Origin: Mucilaginibacter gotjawali
Lineage (GTDB): Bacteria > Bacteroidota > Bacteroidia > Sphingobacteriales > Sphingobacteriaceae
Assembly: GCF_002355435.1 (NCBI RefSeq)
Contig: NZ_AP017313.1
Span: 5,642,001-5,706,000, forward strand
DNA length: 64,000 nucleotides
Reading direction: 5' to 3'
Shown one piece after another: positions 9,816 through 17,755 of this stretch. Each line of letters begins with the position of its first letter. Positions within the stretch are counted from its first letter, which is position 1. The position numbers and the translations under genes were made by a program. The notes below the pieces were generated by a model. It saw only the letters and a program-made list of their open reading frames with translations. It was not told where the DNA came from and ran no database searches.

Positions 9816-10619
9816 TTACATCCGTGGCTGGGTCATGGCCGACAGCATATTGGCATAAAGTACATTCAACGATGAGATGTTTTTGGCCAGCTTATTCACT
9901 TCATCCTTAAACAGGCGGCTGTCATCTGCCGATTCGTTCAGGTTTTTAAGGGTATTGCTCAAGCCCTGGTAAAAATGGTTGATCTGCCTCAGGTTGCTGT
10001 CGGCTCCATTTAATTCTGCCTCATAAAGGGAATTTAACTGCGATAAATTGAAAGTTAGTTTGGATACCTGCTGGTGGTAGGCGTTCGCATCGTTACTGCT
10101 GTTGGCTATAGCAGCCAGCCCGGCAGAAGCCCGCTCAAATGCAATCCCCAGCAAGTCGAATTTTGATGCTGCATGCTGCAGTTTGTTTGAAAAGTCATCC
10201 GTAGCCAGCGAAACATCTACGATATTATTGATGCTATCCAGTTTATGGGTAAACCTTTTTAAACCTTCGCCAAGCCCATTGATGGCCTCGGGCGTAACGT
10301 CGGCATTCTTTAACAGGCTGTCAAGTGCAGCTGTTTGTCCTGTTGGCATTTCTACTACTCTGCCCCCGGCCACCGGCAACGCACCGTCATAATCAACGGC
10401 AAGTTCAGGATATACTTTTTCCCATTCCGGGTCTTGCACAGGCGGGAAAAACCCGAGCGTAAAAAACATTAATGCTTCTACAGTTAGGCCAAGCCCTATC
10501 ATATTGGTGCCCATTACACCGCCCCAGTGATTTATTTTAAACATGGCGCCAAGAATTACTACGCTTGCTCCCCATGAGATAGCGATATGCAGCCAATTGA
10601 TTTTTTTAGTCTTTTTCAT
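9816..10619 (-). CDS. gldL: GldL, type 9 secretion/gliding motor inner-membrane stator protein
   Basis: 267 residues with two N-terminal membrane helices (about residues 12-29 and 37-58) and a long cytoplasmic helical tail. The helix region shows the family pattern: VVILGAMFKINHW with K28 and H31, and a buried Glu in the second helix (E48), which corresponds to the residue proposed to carry protons in characterised GldL. The tail (about 110-260) is rich in Leu/Asn/Ser heptad-like segments. GldL pentamers surround a GldM dimer in the inner membrane. Here gldL lies directly upstream of gldM but downstream of a barrel gene and gldN, not directly after gldK as is usual. Confidence 0.93.
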   Translation of the reverse strand: MKKTKKINWLHIAISWGASVVILGAMFKINHWGGVMGTNMIGLGLTVEALMFFTLGFFPPVQDPEWEKVYPELAVDYDGALPVAGGRVVEMPTGQTAALDSLLKNADVTPEAINGLGEGLKRFTHKLDSINNIVDVSLATDDFSNKLQHAASKFDLLGIAFERASAGLAAIANSSNDANAYHQQVSKLTFNLSQLNSLYEAELNGADSNLRQINHFYQGLSNTLKNLNESADDSRLFKDEVNKLAKNISSLNVLYANMLSAMTQPRM

Positions 10620-10644
10620 TTTTTTAAGTTTAATTGTTATTGGA

Positions 10645-11271
10645 TCAGAATTTAATGTAGATGGTTGCCCCTGCGTTCAGGCCGGGTAAAAGCCCGCGCA
10701 TCCCTGTACTTACCTTATCGGCTTTATTTTGGTATGTTGATGTTGCTGCACTGGTCGGGATAAACCAACCGAAATCCGTGCGCAGGCCTAGGTTATCGGA
10801 TATGCGGATATTACCCAGCCCTGTGCCAATGTATGGCCTGAATTTGGACATGTAGATATAATAATCGGGCAGCGAACCTATACCCTGCCTGTATACAGTA
10901 TTTGAAAAATAATAGCTTACCCCTGTTGAAACGAACCATTTGCGGGCAAACCAATCGGTTCTTCCGTATAGCGGCTGCCAGTCGACGATGGCATAAACAG
11001 ATGTGCGGTCAAGTTGCACCGTTCTGTTATTATATTGAAAACTCAGGTCGGCAGTAGTACTGAACCCCACCCTGGCGTTCAAAAATCTGAGGAAACTTTC
11101 GCTGCCCTGTATCCCAAAACCCTGTGTACCCAGCTGAAGGCCGACAGATGCTTTTGGAAATGCGGTGTAATCGGGCAGTACCTGGGCGTTTGCTTTTCCT
11201 ATTATGGTGAGTAATGCTATTATTAACAGCATTTTTATAAACTCTTTAACTAAATTAATTTGCCTTTTCAT
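10645..11271 (-). CDS. Outer-membrane beta-barrel protein embedded in the gld operon
   Basis: 208 residues with a signal peptide ending in ANAQ and a series of alternating hydrophobic strands with aromatic girdles (VGFSTTADLSFQYNNR, WFVSTGVSYYFS, GLRTDFGWFIP), ending in a terminal Phe (TIYIKF). This is an outer-membrane beta-barrel of eight or more strands. Its start overlaps the end of gldN by 4 bp (ATGA), so it is translationally coupled to it. It is not PorP/SprF, which is longer and carries its own PorP-type motifs. I know of no standard gld gene at this position. A structural or assembly role for the secretion ring is an inference from coupling alone. Confidence 0.75.
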   Translation of the reverse strand: MKRQINLVKEFIKMLLIIALLTIIGKANAQVLPDYTAFPKASVGLQLGTQGFGIQGSESFLRFLNARVGFSTTADLSFQYNNRTVQLDRTSVYAIVDWQPLYGRTDWFARKWFVSTGVSYYFSNTVYRQGIGSLPDYYIYMSKFRPYIGTGLGNIRISDNLGLRTDFGWFIPTSAATSTYQNKADKVSTGMRGLLPGLNAGATIYIKF

Positions 11272-12179
11272 TTTGCAGCCTCCTTTTTACTGTCATTAAC
11301 CCGCGCTATCTTCTTATCGTCGATACCCTTAGGGTTTTTCCAGATATTCTTTCTCAATTCATTTAATTTTTGTTCGATCTTCAGCGCTTCCGGGCTGCCC
11401 GGATCAAGCTGCGCCGTTTGCGATCCGGATGGAGAAAACTCCTTTACCAGGCTCGCGGCGAACTTGTGCTGCATAAACACATCGTCGAGGGTGATATTGA
11501 AGATGCCTTTATCAGCATCGCTTACATCCTCCTGCACCAGGGCATACCGCAGCTGCGGGAAATAAAGCCAGAATGCCGGTGTGTTTGACATATTTGCCGG
11601 CAAGCCTGCCGAACTGCCGATAGACATCAAAGGCGCCAGCCCTATAATCCTTATATCAACGCGCCCCCGCTGCTTGTCGAAAAACACATCCTCTTCAATC
11701 CTGAATTTGGTGATCACATCCGGGTTAAACTCGTTGAGCACCATTTTTGAAGACACCTGGTTACCGTCCTTATCAAACTTTGGCACCAGTACCGAATCGG
11801 CAAAGCGCTCTTTCGCCTGCTTTGCATTCAGTTTCTTTTTATAGTCATTGCTCATATAAGGAGTGAGTTTCCCTTTTGCTATGCCTTTTAAAACACTTTC
11901 CATCAGCGAGTGGCCTGGTATGGTTAAAATGGCATTGCCGGTATCCGTAAGATCGATAATGCGCCATACCTTTGCATAGAGCCGCACGTTGGCCGGATTC
12001 ATTTTAGGGTACGGAAACGGCCTTGCCTGGCTCAGATCGGCCGACTTAATGTTTTCGTCATAGGCCGGCAGGGTGTCTGTTAAGGTGCTGTCGGCTAAAG
12101 AGGTTTGGGCAAAACCCGTTTTAAAACATAGTGCCAGCACAAACAGCGTTGCTGTTATTATTTTTTCTACTTTTTTCAT
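11268..12179 (-). CDS. gldN: GldN, type 9 secretion outer ring component
   Basis: 303 residues, the usual GldN/PorN length. A signal peptide (MKKVEKIITATLFVLALCFKTGFAQ) is followed by a Pro-rich linker and the typical AKVWRIIDLTDTGN and RPFPYPKMNPANVRLYAK motifs. GldN is periplasmic and binds GldK to form the outer-membrane-associated ring of the secretion machine. Here it directly follows gldK with a 4-bp gap, placing the two ring genes together. In the common arrangement gldN comes last, after gldL and gldM. Confidence 0.93.
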   Translation of the reverse strand: MKKVEKIITATLFVLALCFKTGFAQTSLADSTLTDTLPAYDENIKSADLSQARPFPYPKMNPANVRLYAKVWRIIDLTDTGNAILTIPGHSLMESVLKGIAKGKLTPYMSNDYKKKLNAKQAKERFADSVLVPKFDKDGNQVSSKMVLNEFNPDVITKFRIEEDVFFDKQRGRVDIRIIGLAPLMSIGSSAGLPANMSNTPAFWLYFPQLRYALVQEDVSDADKGIFNITLDDVFMQHKFAASLVKEFSPSGSQTAQLDPGSPEALKIEQKLNELRKNIWKNPKGIDDKKIARVNDSKKEAAK

Positions 12180-12183
12180 ATTC

Positions 12184-13467
12184 TTAGTTTTTAGCGTATT
12201 TCCGTGTTTTTACCTGTTCTCCGGTTAATTCAAAAGCGGCCATCACGCACCTGAAACCGATATAGGAATGTGCTGCATCCTGGTCGTCAAAGTTCCTGGT
12301 GTCGGTGTTCAGCATCTCGCCATTATCTTTCCACGAGCCGCCGCGAACCACCTTGCGTTTCATTAGTGGGGGATCTTTTTCGTTGGCATCATAAAGCAAA
12401 GCCGGGTTAAGGTCGTTCACCAATTGCGATGAAGAGGGGCTGTAGGCATCAAGCGTCCACTCAGATACGTTACCGGCCATGTTATACAAGCCAAAGGCAT
12501 TGGGCGTATAGGAGGTTACCGGCAGGGTAAATGTTGACCCATCGCTGGAATAGCTCCCCTCGCCCTGCTTAAAGTTTAACGAAAGCTGATCCTTTCCGTT
12601 TTTATCCACAGTCGTCATCACCGTATGAATGACCGTGTCCGACGGATCTGTTTTAGCTTCGGCCGCATATTGCCACTGTGCTTCGGTAGGCAGGCTGAAA
12701 CTCAGCTTAAAATTCCGCAGGTTTGGGTTATTTTTGATCAGCACTTTTAGCTGTGTGCCTCTCCAGTCGGCATAGGCACGGGCCTGTTTCCAGCTCACGC
12801 CAACCACCGGGTTATATTCATAAATCTTATTGGTGAAATAATTAGCATCCATCACCGTCATTTGCGCGTTCGGAAAATCAGCCGACCAAACCGACTCATG
12901 CGGATAAACAGCTACGGTATCCATGGTATACTCGCTATTTTTTATGCCATCCATCCGCACGTAATAAAACCGGTATTTAAGCAAAGCCGGATCGGGCATC
13001 CGGGCGCCATTGATCATAGTCATCATAGGCGCCAGCTTGTCTTTTATTTCAGCGGGCGCCTTTTTCCAGAGGGGGCTGATCTTTTCAACTTTGCTCCAGT
13101 CTATCATTCTTTGTTCTTTATGGGTTGCCCCCACCGTAGCCCCGGTTGACGGCAGAAAGAACGAATCATCGTGCAGGTAATCTGTAATAGCAACCGAATC
13201 AGCAACCCAGTTTACAAATGCCTGGTATTGTTTGTTATTAACTTCGGTTTTATCAATAAAAAAAGCGCTTACGCTTACTTTTCGCTGCTCGGCTTTATCA
13301 TCGTTCAGCATTTTGTAATAAAAAGTACCTGAAGGGATGTACACCATGCCTATTGGTGGTATAAGAGACTTTGCAGCAACTGCACGGGTGTTTGGCGTAT
13401 TATATAAATTACGCTGGCAGGCGCTGAGCAACAGCAGCAGACCTGTTATTTGAGCATATTTTCTCAT
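12184..13467 (-). CDS. gldK: GldK, type 9 secretion ring lipoprotein
   Basis: 427 residues with a lipoprotein signal (LLLLLSAC, Cys 17) and a formylglycine-generating-enzyme-like fold. The family landmarks are present: PIGMVYIPSGTFYYK near the start, DKTEVNNKQYQAFVNW, PTEAQWQYAAEAK, GNVSEWTLDAY and VRGGSWKDNGE, ending in GFRCVMA. GldK has lost sulfatase-activating function and is the lipid-anchored part of the GldK-GldN ring beneath the outer membrane. It is the first gene of the operon; the promoter should lie in 13468-13640 on the minus strand. Confidence 0.95.
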   Translation of the reverse strand: MRKYAQITGLLLLLSACQRNLYNTPNTRAVAAKSLIPPIGMVYIPSGTFYYKMLNDDKAEQRKVSVSAFFIDKTEVNNKQYQAFVNWVADSVAITDYLHDDSFFLPSTGATVGATHKEQRMIDWSKVEKISPLWKKAPAEIKDKLAPMMTMINGARMPDPALLKYRFYYVRMDGIKNSEYTMDTVAVYPHESVWSADFPNAQMTVMDANYFTNKIYEYNPVVGVSWKQARAYADWRGTQLKVLIKNNPNLRNFKLSFSLPTEAQWQYAAEAKTDPSDTVIHTVMTTVDKNGKDQLSLNFKQGEGSYSSDGSTFTLPVTSYTPNAFGLYNMAGNVSEWTLDAYSPSSSQLVNDLNPALLYDANEKDPPLMKRKVVRGGSWKDNGEMLNTDTRNFDDQDAAHSYIGFRCVMAAFELTGEQVKTRKYAKN

Positions 13468-13640
13468 TCGACAAATGGATTAATGGGTGAAACAATAAGT
13501 CAGAATGATATCATACGCATCTTTTATATGGTGTTAAACAATAACCAAATGTGCCGGTAGCGTTTTATTAAACCATCAAAATATCGATTAAACAATTGAA
13601 TTTGCCGACCAATTAATTAATGAAATTCTGATGAAACGCA

Positions 13641-13673
13641 TTCGTCTATACAAAAGGCCCGTTCGCCGATAGA
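13641..13673 (+). promoter_or_regulatory. Putative LytTR-binding direct repeat, site 1
   Basis: Half-sites TTCGTCTATACA (13641) and TTCGCCGATAGA (13662) start 21 bp apart. A T-rich -7-like element lies 42 bp after the second half-site start. The same spacing is seen at 15916, 23070 and 59064. LytTR proteins bind two direct repeats one to two helical turns apart, and a lytS/lytR pair is adjacent. Confidence 0.55.
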
Positions 13674-13711
13674 TCGTTGGCACGACAGTTATTTACGATG
13701 ATTTTTGAATC

Positions 13712-13802
13712 GCAAACCCTGCAATTGTGTTTGAGAGTGGATTGTTGGGGAATGTTTCGTTTTTCATAAGTGGGCGCCTGTAGGAGTGCAGGCGCTTTTT
13801 TA
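13712..13802 (+). ncRNA. Candidate small RNA of about 90 nt under LytTR control
   Basis: Inferred from three things: the direct repeat at 13641-13673, a promoter-like element ending near 13706, and a terminator hairpin at 13774-13795 with a T run. No start codon with a useful frame lies between. The 5' end is estimated from promoter position only. Confidence 0.35.
13774..13802 (+). terminator. Intrinsic terminator without an upstream gene
   Basis: GCGCCTG (13774-13780) pairs with CAGGCGC (13789-13795), followed by seven T residues. No plus-strand coding sequence precedes it. Confidence 0.75.
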
Positions 13803-13951
13803 TATCAAACAAATACGAAACGTAAAATATACCGTAATAAAACAATAGCCCCTTATTTGTTGCGGTTTGATTTTAATAATTAACTATAAAAGCAGGATGA
13901 AACAAAAAATACTTAAAGCAAAAGCTATTTTTGATATTTATAAAACATAAA

Positions 13952-15106
13952 ATGTTTCGTTCAAAAGCAACCACTTTCTTTATTCACTCGGCTGGCTGGC
14001 TCATCTTCCTTGGCTTTCCGCTTCTATTTATGAATAAAACCCAGGAACATCTTACCAACAGTTTTTTTGTATTGCTATCCCCGTTCTACTGGTTGTTTTG
14101 TTTAACTTATATTTTTATGTTTTACTTAAATGCATGGTACCTGGTACCGCAATTTGTATTTAAAAAGAAATATTTTTTATATGGAATAATTGTACTTACC
14201 CTATCCGGATGCGTATATTATATACAACCTTTTGATAATTTGCTGGGGCATAACCTGCTTAAAAATTCAAAACCAAATACAGTGGTGGCCGGGGCTGACA
14301 GTGCAGCCATTAATGCCAAAAACCTTCCTTTTGGGCCTTTGCCGCACCAGGACCTGCGCATGGAGGATCCCCGATTTAAACCATCCAACCACGTCATTTT
14401 CATACATCAGTCAGGTAATATTGATATGGTGGGTTTGTTCATCTTTATTATCGTGATGGGCCTGAGCATTGCGGTAGCCACCGTACAAAAATGGCAGCTT
14501 ACAGAAAAAGTGGTGGTTAAAGCGCAGGCAGAAAAGGCGCATGCCGAACTCTCCTTTTTAAAGGCACAGATCAACCCGCACTTCCTGTTCAATACCCTGA
14601 ATAATATTTACGCGCTATCGGTAACCAAGAGCGAAAAAACGCCCGAAAGCATCATGAAGCTATCGAACATCATGCGCTATGTTACGGACGAGGTGACGGA
14701 GGATCTGGTTTCGCTGAAAAGTGAAATTGACTGTATTAACGATTATATCGACCTGCAAAAACTGCGCATCGGTAAAAAGATCAAGATCAACTTTATATTG
14801 GCCGGCGATATCAAAAATCAAAGGATAGCGCCGCTGGTGTTGATGACGTTTATTGAAAATGTATTTAAATACGGCATCAGTAAACACCATAACGCCACCA
14901 TTACCATTAAACTGATGGTGGAAGAAACCAAACTCATTTTCTTTTGCCAGAATATCATCTTTGAAAAAGGCGCAAACAGCAACCGTAAAGGGATCGGGAT
15001 CGCCAATACAAAACAACGCCTGGAGCATATGTACCCGGGCAAACATACGCTGGAGATCAGCCGGGATAGCGGTTTGTTTACTGTACGATTAGAAATTGTT
15101 TATTAA
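13952..15106 (+). CDS. LytS-type sensor histidine kinase
   Basis: The ATG at 13952 (MFRSKATTFF) is preferred over a TTG seven codons upstream. Four membrane helices fill the first half (about residues 8-28, 38-62, 75-95 and 165-185). The second half is the LytS/YehU-type kinase domain: the phospho-acceptor His lies in INPHFLFNTLNNIYAL (H210), and the ATPase part contains IAPLVLMTFIENVFKYG and GIGIANTKQRLEHMYPG. It pairs with the LytTR regulator 17 bp downstream. A 17-codon open frame (13897-13950) ends one base before this start, preceded by AGCAGG; it could be a coupling leader peptide. The signal sensed is not evident. Confidence 0.9.
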   Translation: MFRSKATTFFIHSAGWLIFLGFPLLFMNKTQEHLTNSFFVLLSPFYWLFCLTYIFMFYLNAWYLVPQFVFKKKYFLYGIIVLTLSGCVYYIQPFDNLLGHNLLKNSKPNTVVAGADSAAINAKNLPFGPLPHQDLRMEDPRFKPSNHVIFIHQSGNIDMVGLFIFIIVMGLSIAVATVQKWQLTEKVVVKAQAEKAHAELSFLKAQINPHFLFNTLNNIYALSVTKSEKTPESIMKLSNIMRYVTDEVTEDLVSLKSEIDCINDYIDLQKLRIGKKIKINFILAGDIKNQRIAPLVLMTFIENVFKYGISKHHNATITIKLMVEETKLIFFCQNIIFEKGANSNRKGIGIANTKQRLEHMYPGKHTLEISRDSGLFTVRLEIVY

Positions 15107-15123
15107 CACCAAAAACACCTTGT

Positions 15124-15822
15124 ATGCAGTTAAAATGTATAGCCATTGATGATGAGCCTTTGGCGATAGAGATCTTAAAAAGGCATATTTCGGAATTTCC
15201 GGATCTCAAATTAGTTCAAACTTTTGAGGATGCCATTTCGGGAGCTGAGTTTTTAAAGCACCAAAAGGTTGACCTGATCTTTATTGATATTGATATGCCT
15301 GATATTACAGGGATCGACCTTGTACGCTCCCTTACCACAAAACCGATGGTTATTTTTACCACCGCTTATAAAAAATTCGCTTTTGAAGGTTTTGAACTGG
15401 AAGCCCTGGATTATTTATTAAAACCAATAAGTATTGAACGGTTTTCGGCAGCTGTAAATAAAGCGCTGGATTATGCAAAATACAAAAACACCGAAGGTAA
15501 GGAAGAAGCGGATGCATCGATATACGTTCATTCGGAATACCGGATGATAAAGATCGACCTGAAAGAGATTCAATATATTGAAAGCATGCAGGATTATGTG
15601 AAGATCTACCTCAGCAATATTGAAAGGCCGGTGTTAACCCTTATGTCGTTAAAAGGCATTCTTGAAAAGTTGCCGACCGGCGATTTCGTAAGAATCCACC
15701 GGAGTTATGCCGTGGCAAAAAAGCAGGTAATATCCATCCACAACCGCAAAGTAAAGCTTAAAACGGCTGAGTTACCTGTGGGAAACAACTATGCCGATTT
15801 TATAAAAGAATGGTCGAAATAA
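15124..15822 (+). CDS. LytTR-family response regulator
   Basis: 232 residues. The receiver domain (1-120) has the acidic pair IDDE and the phospho-acceptor D55 in FIDIDMP, with the conserved Lys in LDYLLKPI. The LytTR DNA-binding domain (about 135-230) has the family pattern IYVHSEYRMIKIDLKEIQYIESMQDYVKIYL and FVRIHRSYAVAKKQV. It is encoded directly after its partner kinase. Candidate binding sites with two half-sites 21 bp apart occur at four places in the window, two of them flanking this gene pair (13641 and 15916), which suggests local autoregulation and control of the downstream operon. Confidence 0.93.
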   Translation: MQLKCIAIDDEPLAIEILKRHISEFPDLKLVQTFEDAISGAEFLKHQKVDLIFIDIDMPDITGIDLVRSLTTKPMVIFTTAYKKFAFEGFELEALDYLLKPISIERFSAAVNKALDYAKYKNTEGKEEADASIYVHSEYRMIKIDLKEIQYIESMQDYVKIYLSNIERPVLTLMSLKGILEKLPTGDFVRIHRSYAVAKKQVISIHNRKVKLKTAELPVGNNYADFIKEWSK

Positions 15823-15907
15823 GCCTCACCCTAAACCCCTCTCCAAAGGAGAGGGGCTTAAAAAAGGACAGTAAAAGCCCTCTCCAAAGGAGAGGGTGGG
15901 GTGAGGC
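15823..15907. repeat. 85-bp palindromic MITE-like element
   Basis: It begins immediately after the lytR stop codon. The outer ends GCCTCACCCT and TGGGGTGAGGC are inverted, and two internal CCCTCTCCAAAGGAGAGGG hairpins lie within. Similar palindromes are scattered through many Bacteroidetes genomes. It may also terminate lytR transcription. Confidence 0.75.
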
Positions 15908-15915
15908 AAAGCCAT

Positions 15916-15948
15916 TTCATCGGCAAATTAGTCCGGTTCGCCGACACA
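15916..15948 (+). promoter_or_regulatory. Putative LytTR-binding direct repeat, site 2
   Basis: Half-sites TTCATCGGCAAA (15916) and TTCGCCGACACA (15937) start 21 bp apart. An ACCTTTATG element lies 42 bp after the second half-site start, and the receiver gene starts at 16009. This places the whole PqqD/ATP-grasp operon under the adjacent LytS/LytTR pair. Confidence 0.6.
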
Positions 15949-16008
15949 TTATTTTTATTTGAAAGTTATAGCCGCACCTTTATGTAAAGTATTTAAAGCG
16001 ATAACATT

Positions 16009-16386
16009 ATGGGAATATTAGCCAAACAAAAACGGATATTGATACTTGACAACGGTGGCCGTATGTTATCCGTCGTTAATGAAATTATGCAATACGGTGA
16101 TTTTGATGTGCATACTGTTTATGACCCGAACACGGTTTTTGATAAGGCAAGCCTCCTGCTTCCTGACCTGATTATTTTGGATTACTTATTATTAAACAAT
16201 GAGTGTGAACTGGTTTGCAGGGATATTAAAGAAGATGACCATTTAAAGAACATCCCGGTTATTGTGGTAACCGCATACAAAAACAAAAAAGTACGGTCAG
16301 ACGCTTACAAGTGCGATGCTATATTTTTAAAACCTGTTGACATGCAACTGTTCGCCCCCCGGATCGATTACTTAATGGCATCCTGA
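16009..16386 (+). CDS. Single-domain CheY-like response regulator
   Basis: 125 residues, a lone receiver domain without output domain. The phospho-acceptor is D58 in LPDLIILDY, the switch Thr is in VIVVTAY and the conserved Lys is in IFLKPVD. Only one acidic residue (D14, LILDNGG) is present where receivers usually have two, so Mg binding could be weaker. It is preceded by the putative LytTR site and lies 53 bp ahead of the PqqD-like gene, so it is likely the first gene of that operon. It may transmit a phosphate from another kinase, or act as a protein-binding adaptor. Confidence 0.85.
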   Translation: MGILAKQKRILILDNGGRMLSVVNEIMQYGDFDVHTVYDPNTVFDKASLLLPDLIILDYLLLNNECELVCRDIKEDDHLKNIPVIVVTAYKNKKVRSDAYKCDAIFLKPVDMQLFAPRIDYLMAS

Positions 16387-16439
16387 TATTTCGTAAAAAC
16401 ATTACATTTATACCCTGAAATTGAGCAGGCAAAAGCAGA

Positions 16440-16700
16440 ATGAAACTAAAGAAAAATATTGCTACAAGCGAAAGCGGTTTTATATTTAACCCCGCTACGG
16501 GCGATTCTTTTTCCGGCAATGCCATGGCTTCAAACGTTTTGCTTGCCATGAAGAATGGCGATACAGAAGCCCTTATCAAACAAAATATATTACAAAAATA
16601 CGAGGTTAGCCCTGAACAACTGGACCGCGACTGGGATGATTGGATAGTACAGTTAAAAGAAGCTAATTTGCTGGAATCGGGAACCTATGACAGCAAATAA
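16440..16700 (+). CDS. PqqD-like (RiPP recognition element) protein
   Basis: 86 residues, the usual PqqD length. The pattern GFIFNPATGDSFSGNAMASNVLLAMKNG followed by a helix and IVQLKEANLL matches the winged-helix PqqD fold, which in RiPP pathways grips the leader of a precursor peptide and hands it to a modifying enzyme. Its stop overlaps the start of the ATP-grasp gene by 14 bp, which argues that the two proteins work together. No radical-SAM gene and no obvious precursor peptide are near, so the substrate is unclear. PqqD-like proteins also occur with kinase-type partners outside RiPP pathways. Confidence 0.75.
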   Translation: MKLKKNIATSESGFIFNPATGDSFSGNAMASNVLLAMKNGDTEALIKQNILQKYEVSPEQLDRDWDDWIVQLKEANLLESGTYDSK

Positions 16701-17742
16701 ATATAAGAACCTGTGTATTGGCGTAACCGGACTTAACGCAAATGATAACCCCGGGCCCGGCGTAGCTGTGATCAGGGCTTTAAAAGAAGGGCTGGGTATC
16801 GGCGTTAAAATTATAGGGTTGTCGTACGAGTCGTTAGAGCCCGGTATTTATATGCATTACCTGGTAAATAAAACCTACCAGGTACCCTACCCCACTGCCG
16901 GTACAGAGAGCCTTATCGAACGGATTTGCCAGATTCATGAAAAGGAAGGCTTGGATATGATCATCCCTAATTTTGATGCCGAGTTGTATAATTTTATAAA
17001 GATAGCGCCGCAACTAAAAAAAATGGGGATACATACCCTTTTGCCCGCCATCGACCAGCTTTTAATGCGGGATAAGGTAAACCTGGCGGCATTTGGGCGA
17101 CAAAAAAACTTTTATGTTCCGGCAGATCATCAATTAACAACCGAAGCAGATTTAAAAGCGGCGGCTGAGGAATTGAAATTCCCGCTCGTAATTAAAGGAA
17201 AGTTTTACGGGGCTACAGTGGCTTATACATTTACTGCTGCATTAAACGCTTTTCATCAAATAGGATCTGCCTGGGGATACCCCGTCATCGCCCAGCAATA
17301 CATCAAAGGAACAGAAATCAACATAGCCGCTTTGGGCGATGGCAAAGGGAACAATATCAGTATTGTGCCCATGCGCAAATTGTATATTACCGATAAAGGC
17401 AAAGCCTGGGCGGGGGTTACTATTGAGGACCCTGCGCTGATAAAACTGGCAAATAGTTTTGCAAAGGCCACAAAATGGAACGGACCCTACGAAATGGAAA
17501 TTATGAGAGATGGCGAGGATCGCCTTTTCATTCTCGAAATTAACCCCCGGTTCCCGGCATGGATCTACCTTGCTGCCGCTGCCGGGCAAAACCAACCCGT
17601 TTCGCTGGTTAAAATGGCTATGGGCGAAGAGATTATCCCCTTTAACGAGTACGAGGCCGGTAAATTATTTATCAGGCACTCATGGGACCATGTGGTGGAT
17701 ATTTCGGAGTTTCAGCAATTTTCGGCCCGGGGCGAACTATAA
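16687..17742 (+). CDS. ATP-grasp carboxylate ligase
   Basis: 351 residues. The preATP-grasp part (CIGVTGLNANDNPGPGVAVIRALKE) resembles the carbamoyl-phosphate-synthase-like ATP-grasp group. The central FPLVIKGKFYGATVAYT contains the ATP lysine. VIAQQYIKGTEINIAALGDGKG is the hinge, and MEIMRDGEDRLFILEINPRFPAWIY carries the metal-binding Glu and Asn. Such enzymes join a carboxylate (activated as acyl-phosphate) to an amine or thiol. The overlapping PqqD-like gene upstream suggests a peptide-borne or peptide-like substrate, and the decarboxylase 13 bp downstream suggests that the product or partner is an amino acid derivative. The exact reaction is not evident. Confidence 0.85.
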   Translation: MTANKYKNLCIGVTGLNANDNPGPGVAVIRALKEGLGIGVKIIGLSYESLEPGIYMHYLVNKTYQVPYPTAGTESLIERICQIHEKEGLDMIIPNFDAELYNFIKIAPQLKKMGIHTLLPAIDQLLMRDKVNLAAFGRQKNFYVPADHQLTTEADLKAAAEELKFPLVIKGKFYGATVAYTFTAALNAFHQIGSAWGYPVIAQQYIKGTEINIAALGDGKGNNISIVPMRKLYITDKGKAWAGVTIEDPALIKLANSFAKATKWNGPYEMEIMRDGEDRLFILEINPRFPAWIYLAAAAGQNQPVSLVKMAMGEEIIPFNEYEAGKLFIRHSWDHVVDISEFQQFSARGEL

Positions 17743-17755
17743 AAAAACTGGCATC

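Larger units (their letters stand above)
13468..13951. other. Divergent regulatory region between gldK and lytS
   Basis: This 484 bp stretch holds a LytTR-type direct repeat (13641-13673), a promoter-like TGATTTTTG (13698-13706), an intrinsic terminator (13774-13802) and a 17-codon leader frame (13897-13950, MKQKILKAK...) that stops one base before the lytS start codon. The terminator is not downstream of any plus-strand gene, which points to a short independent transcript. Confidence 0.6.

Noticed and set aside
16440..16700. PQQ biosynthesis
   Set aside because: No pqqA, B, C or E homologues nearby; only the PqqD-like fold is shared.
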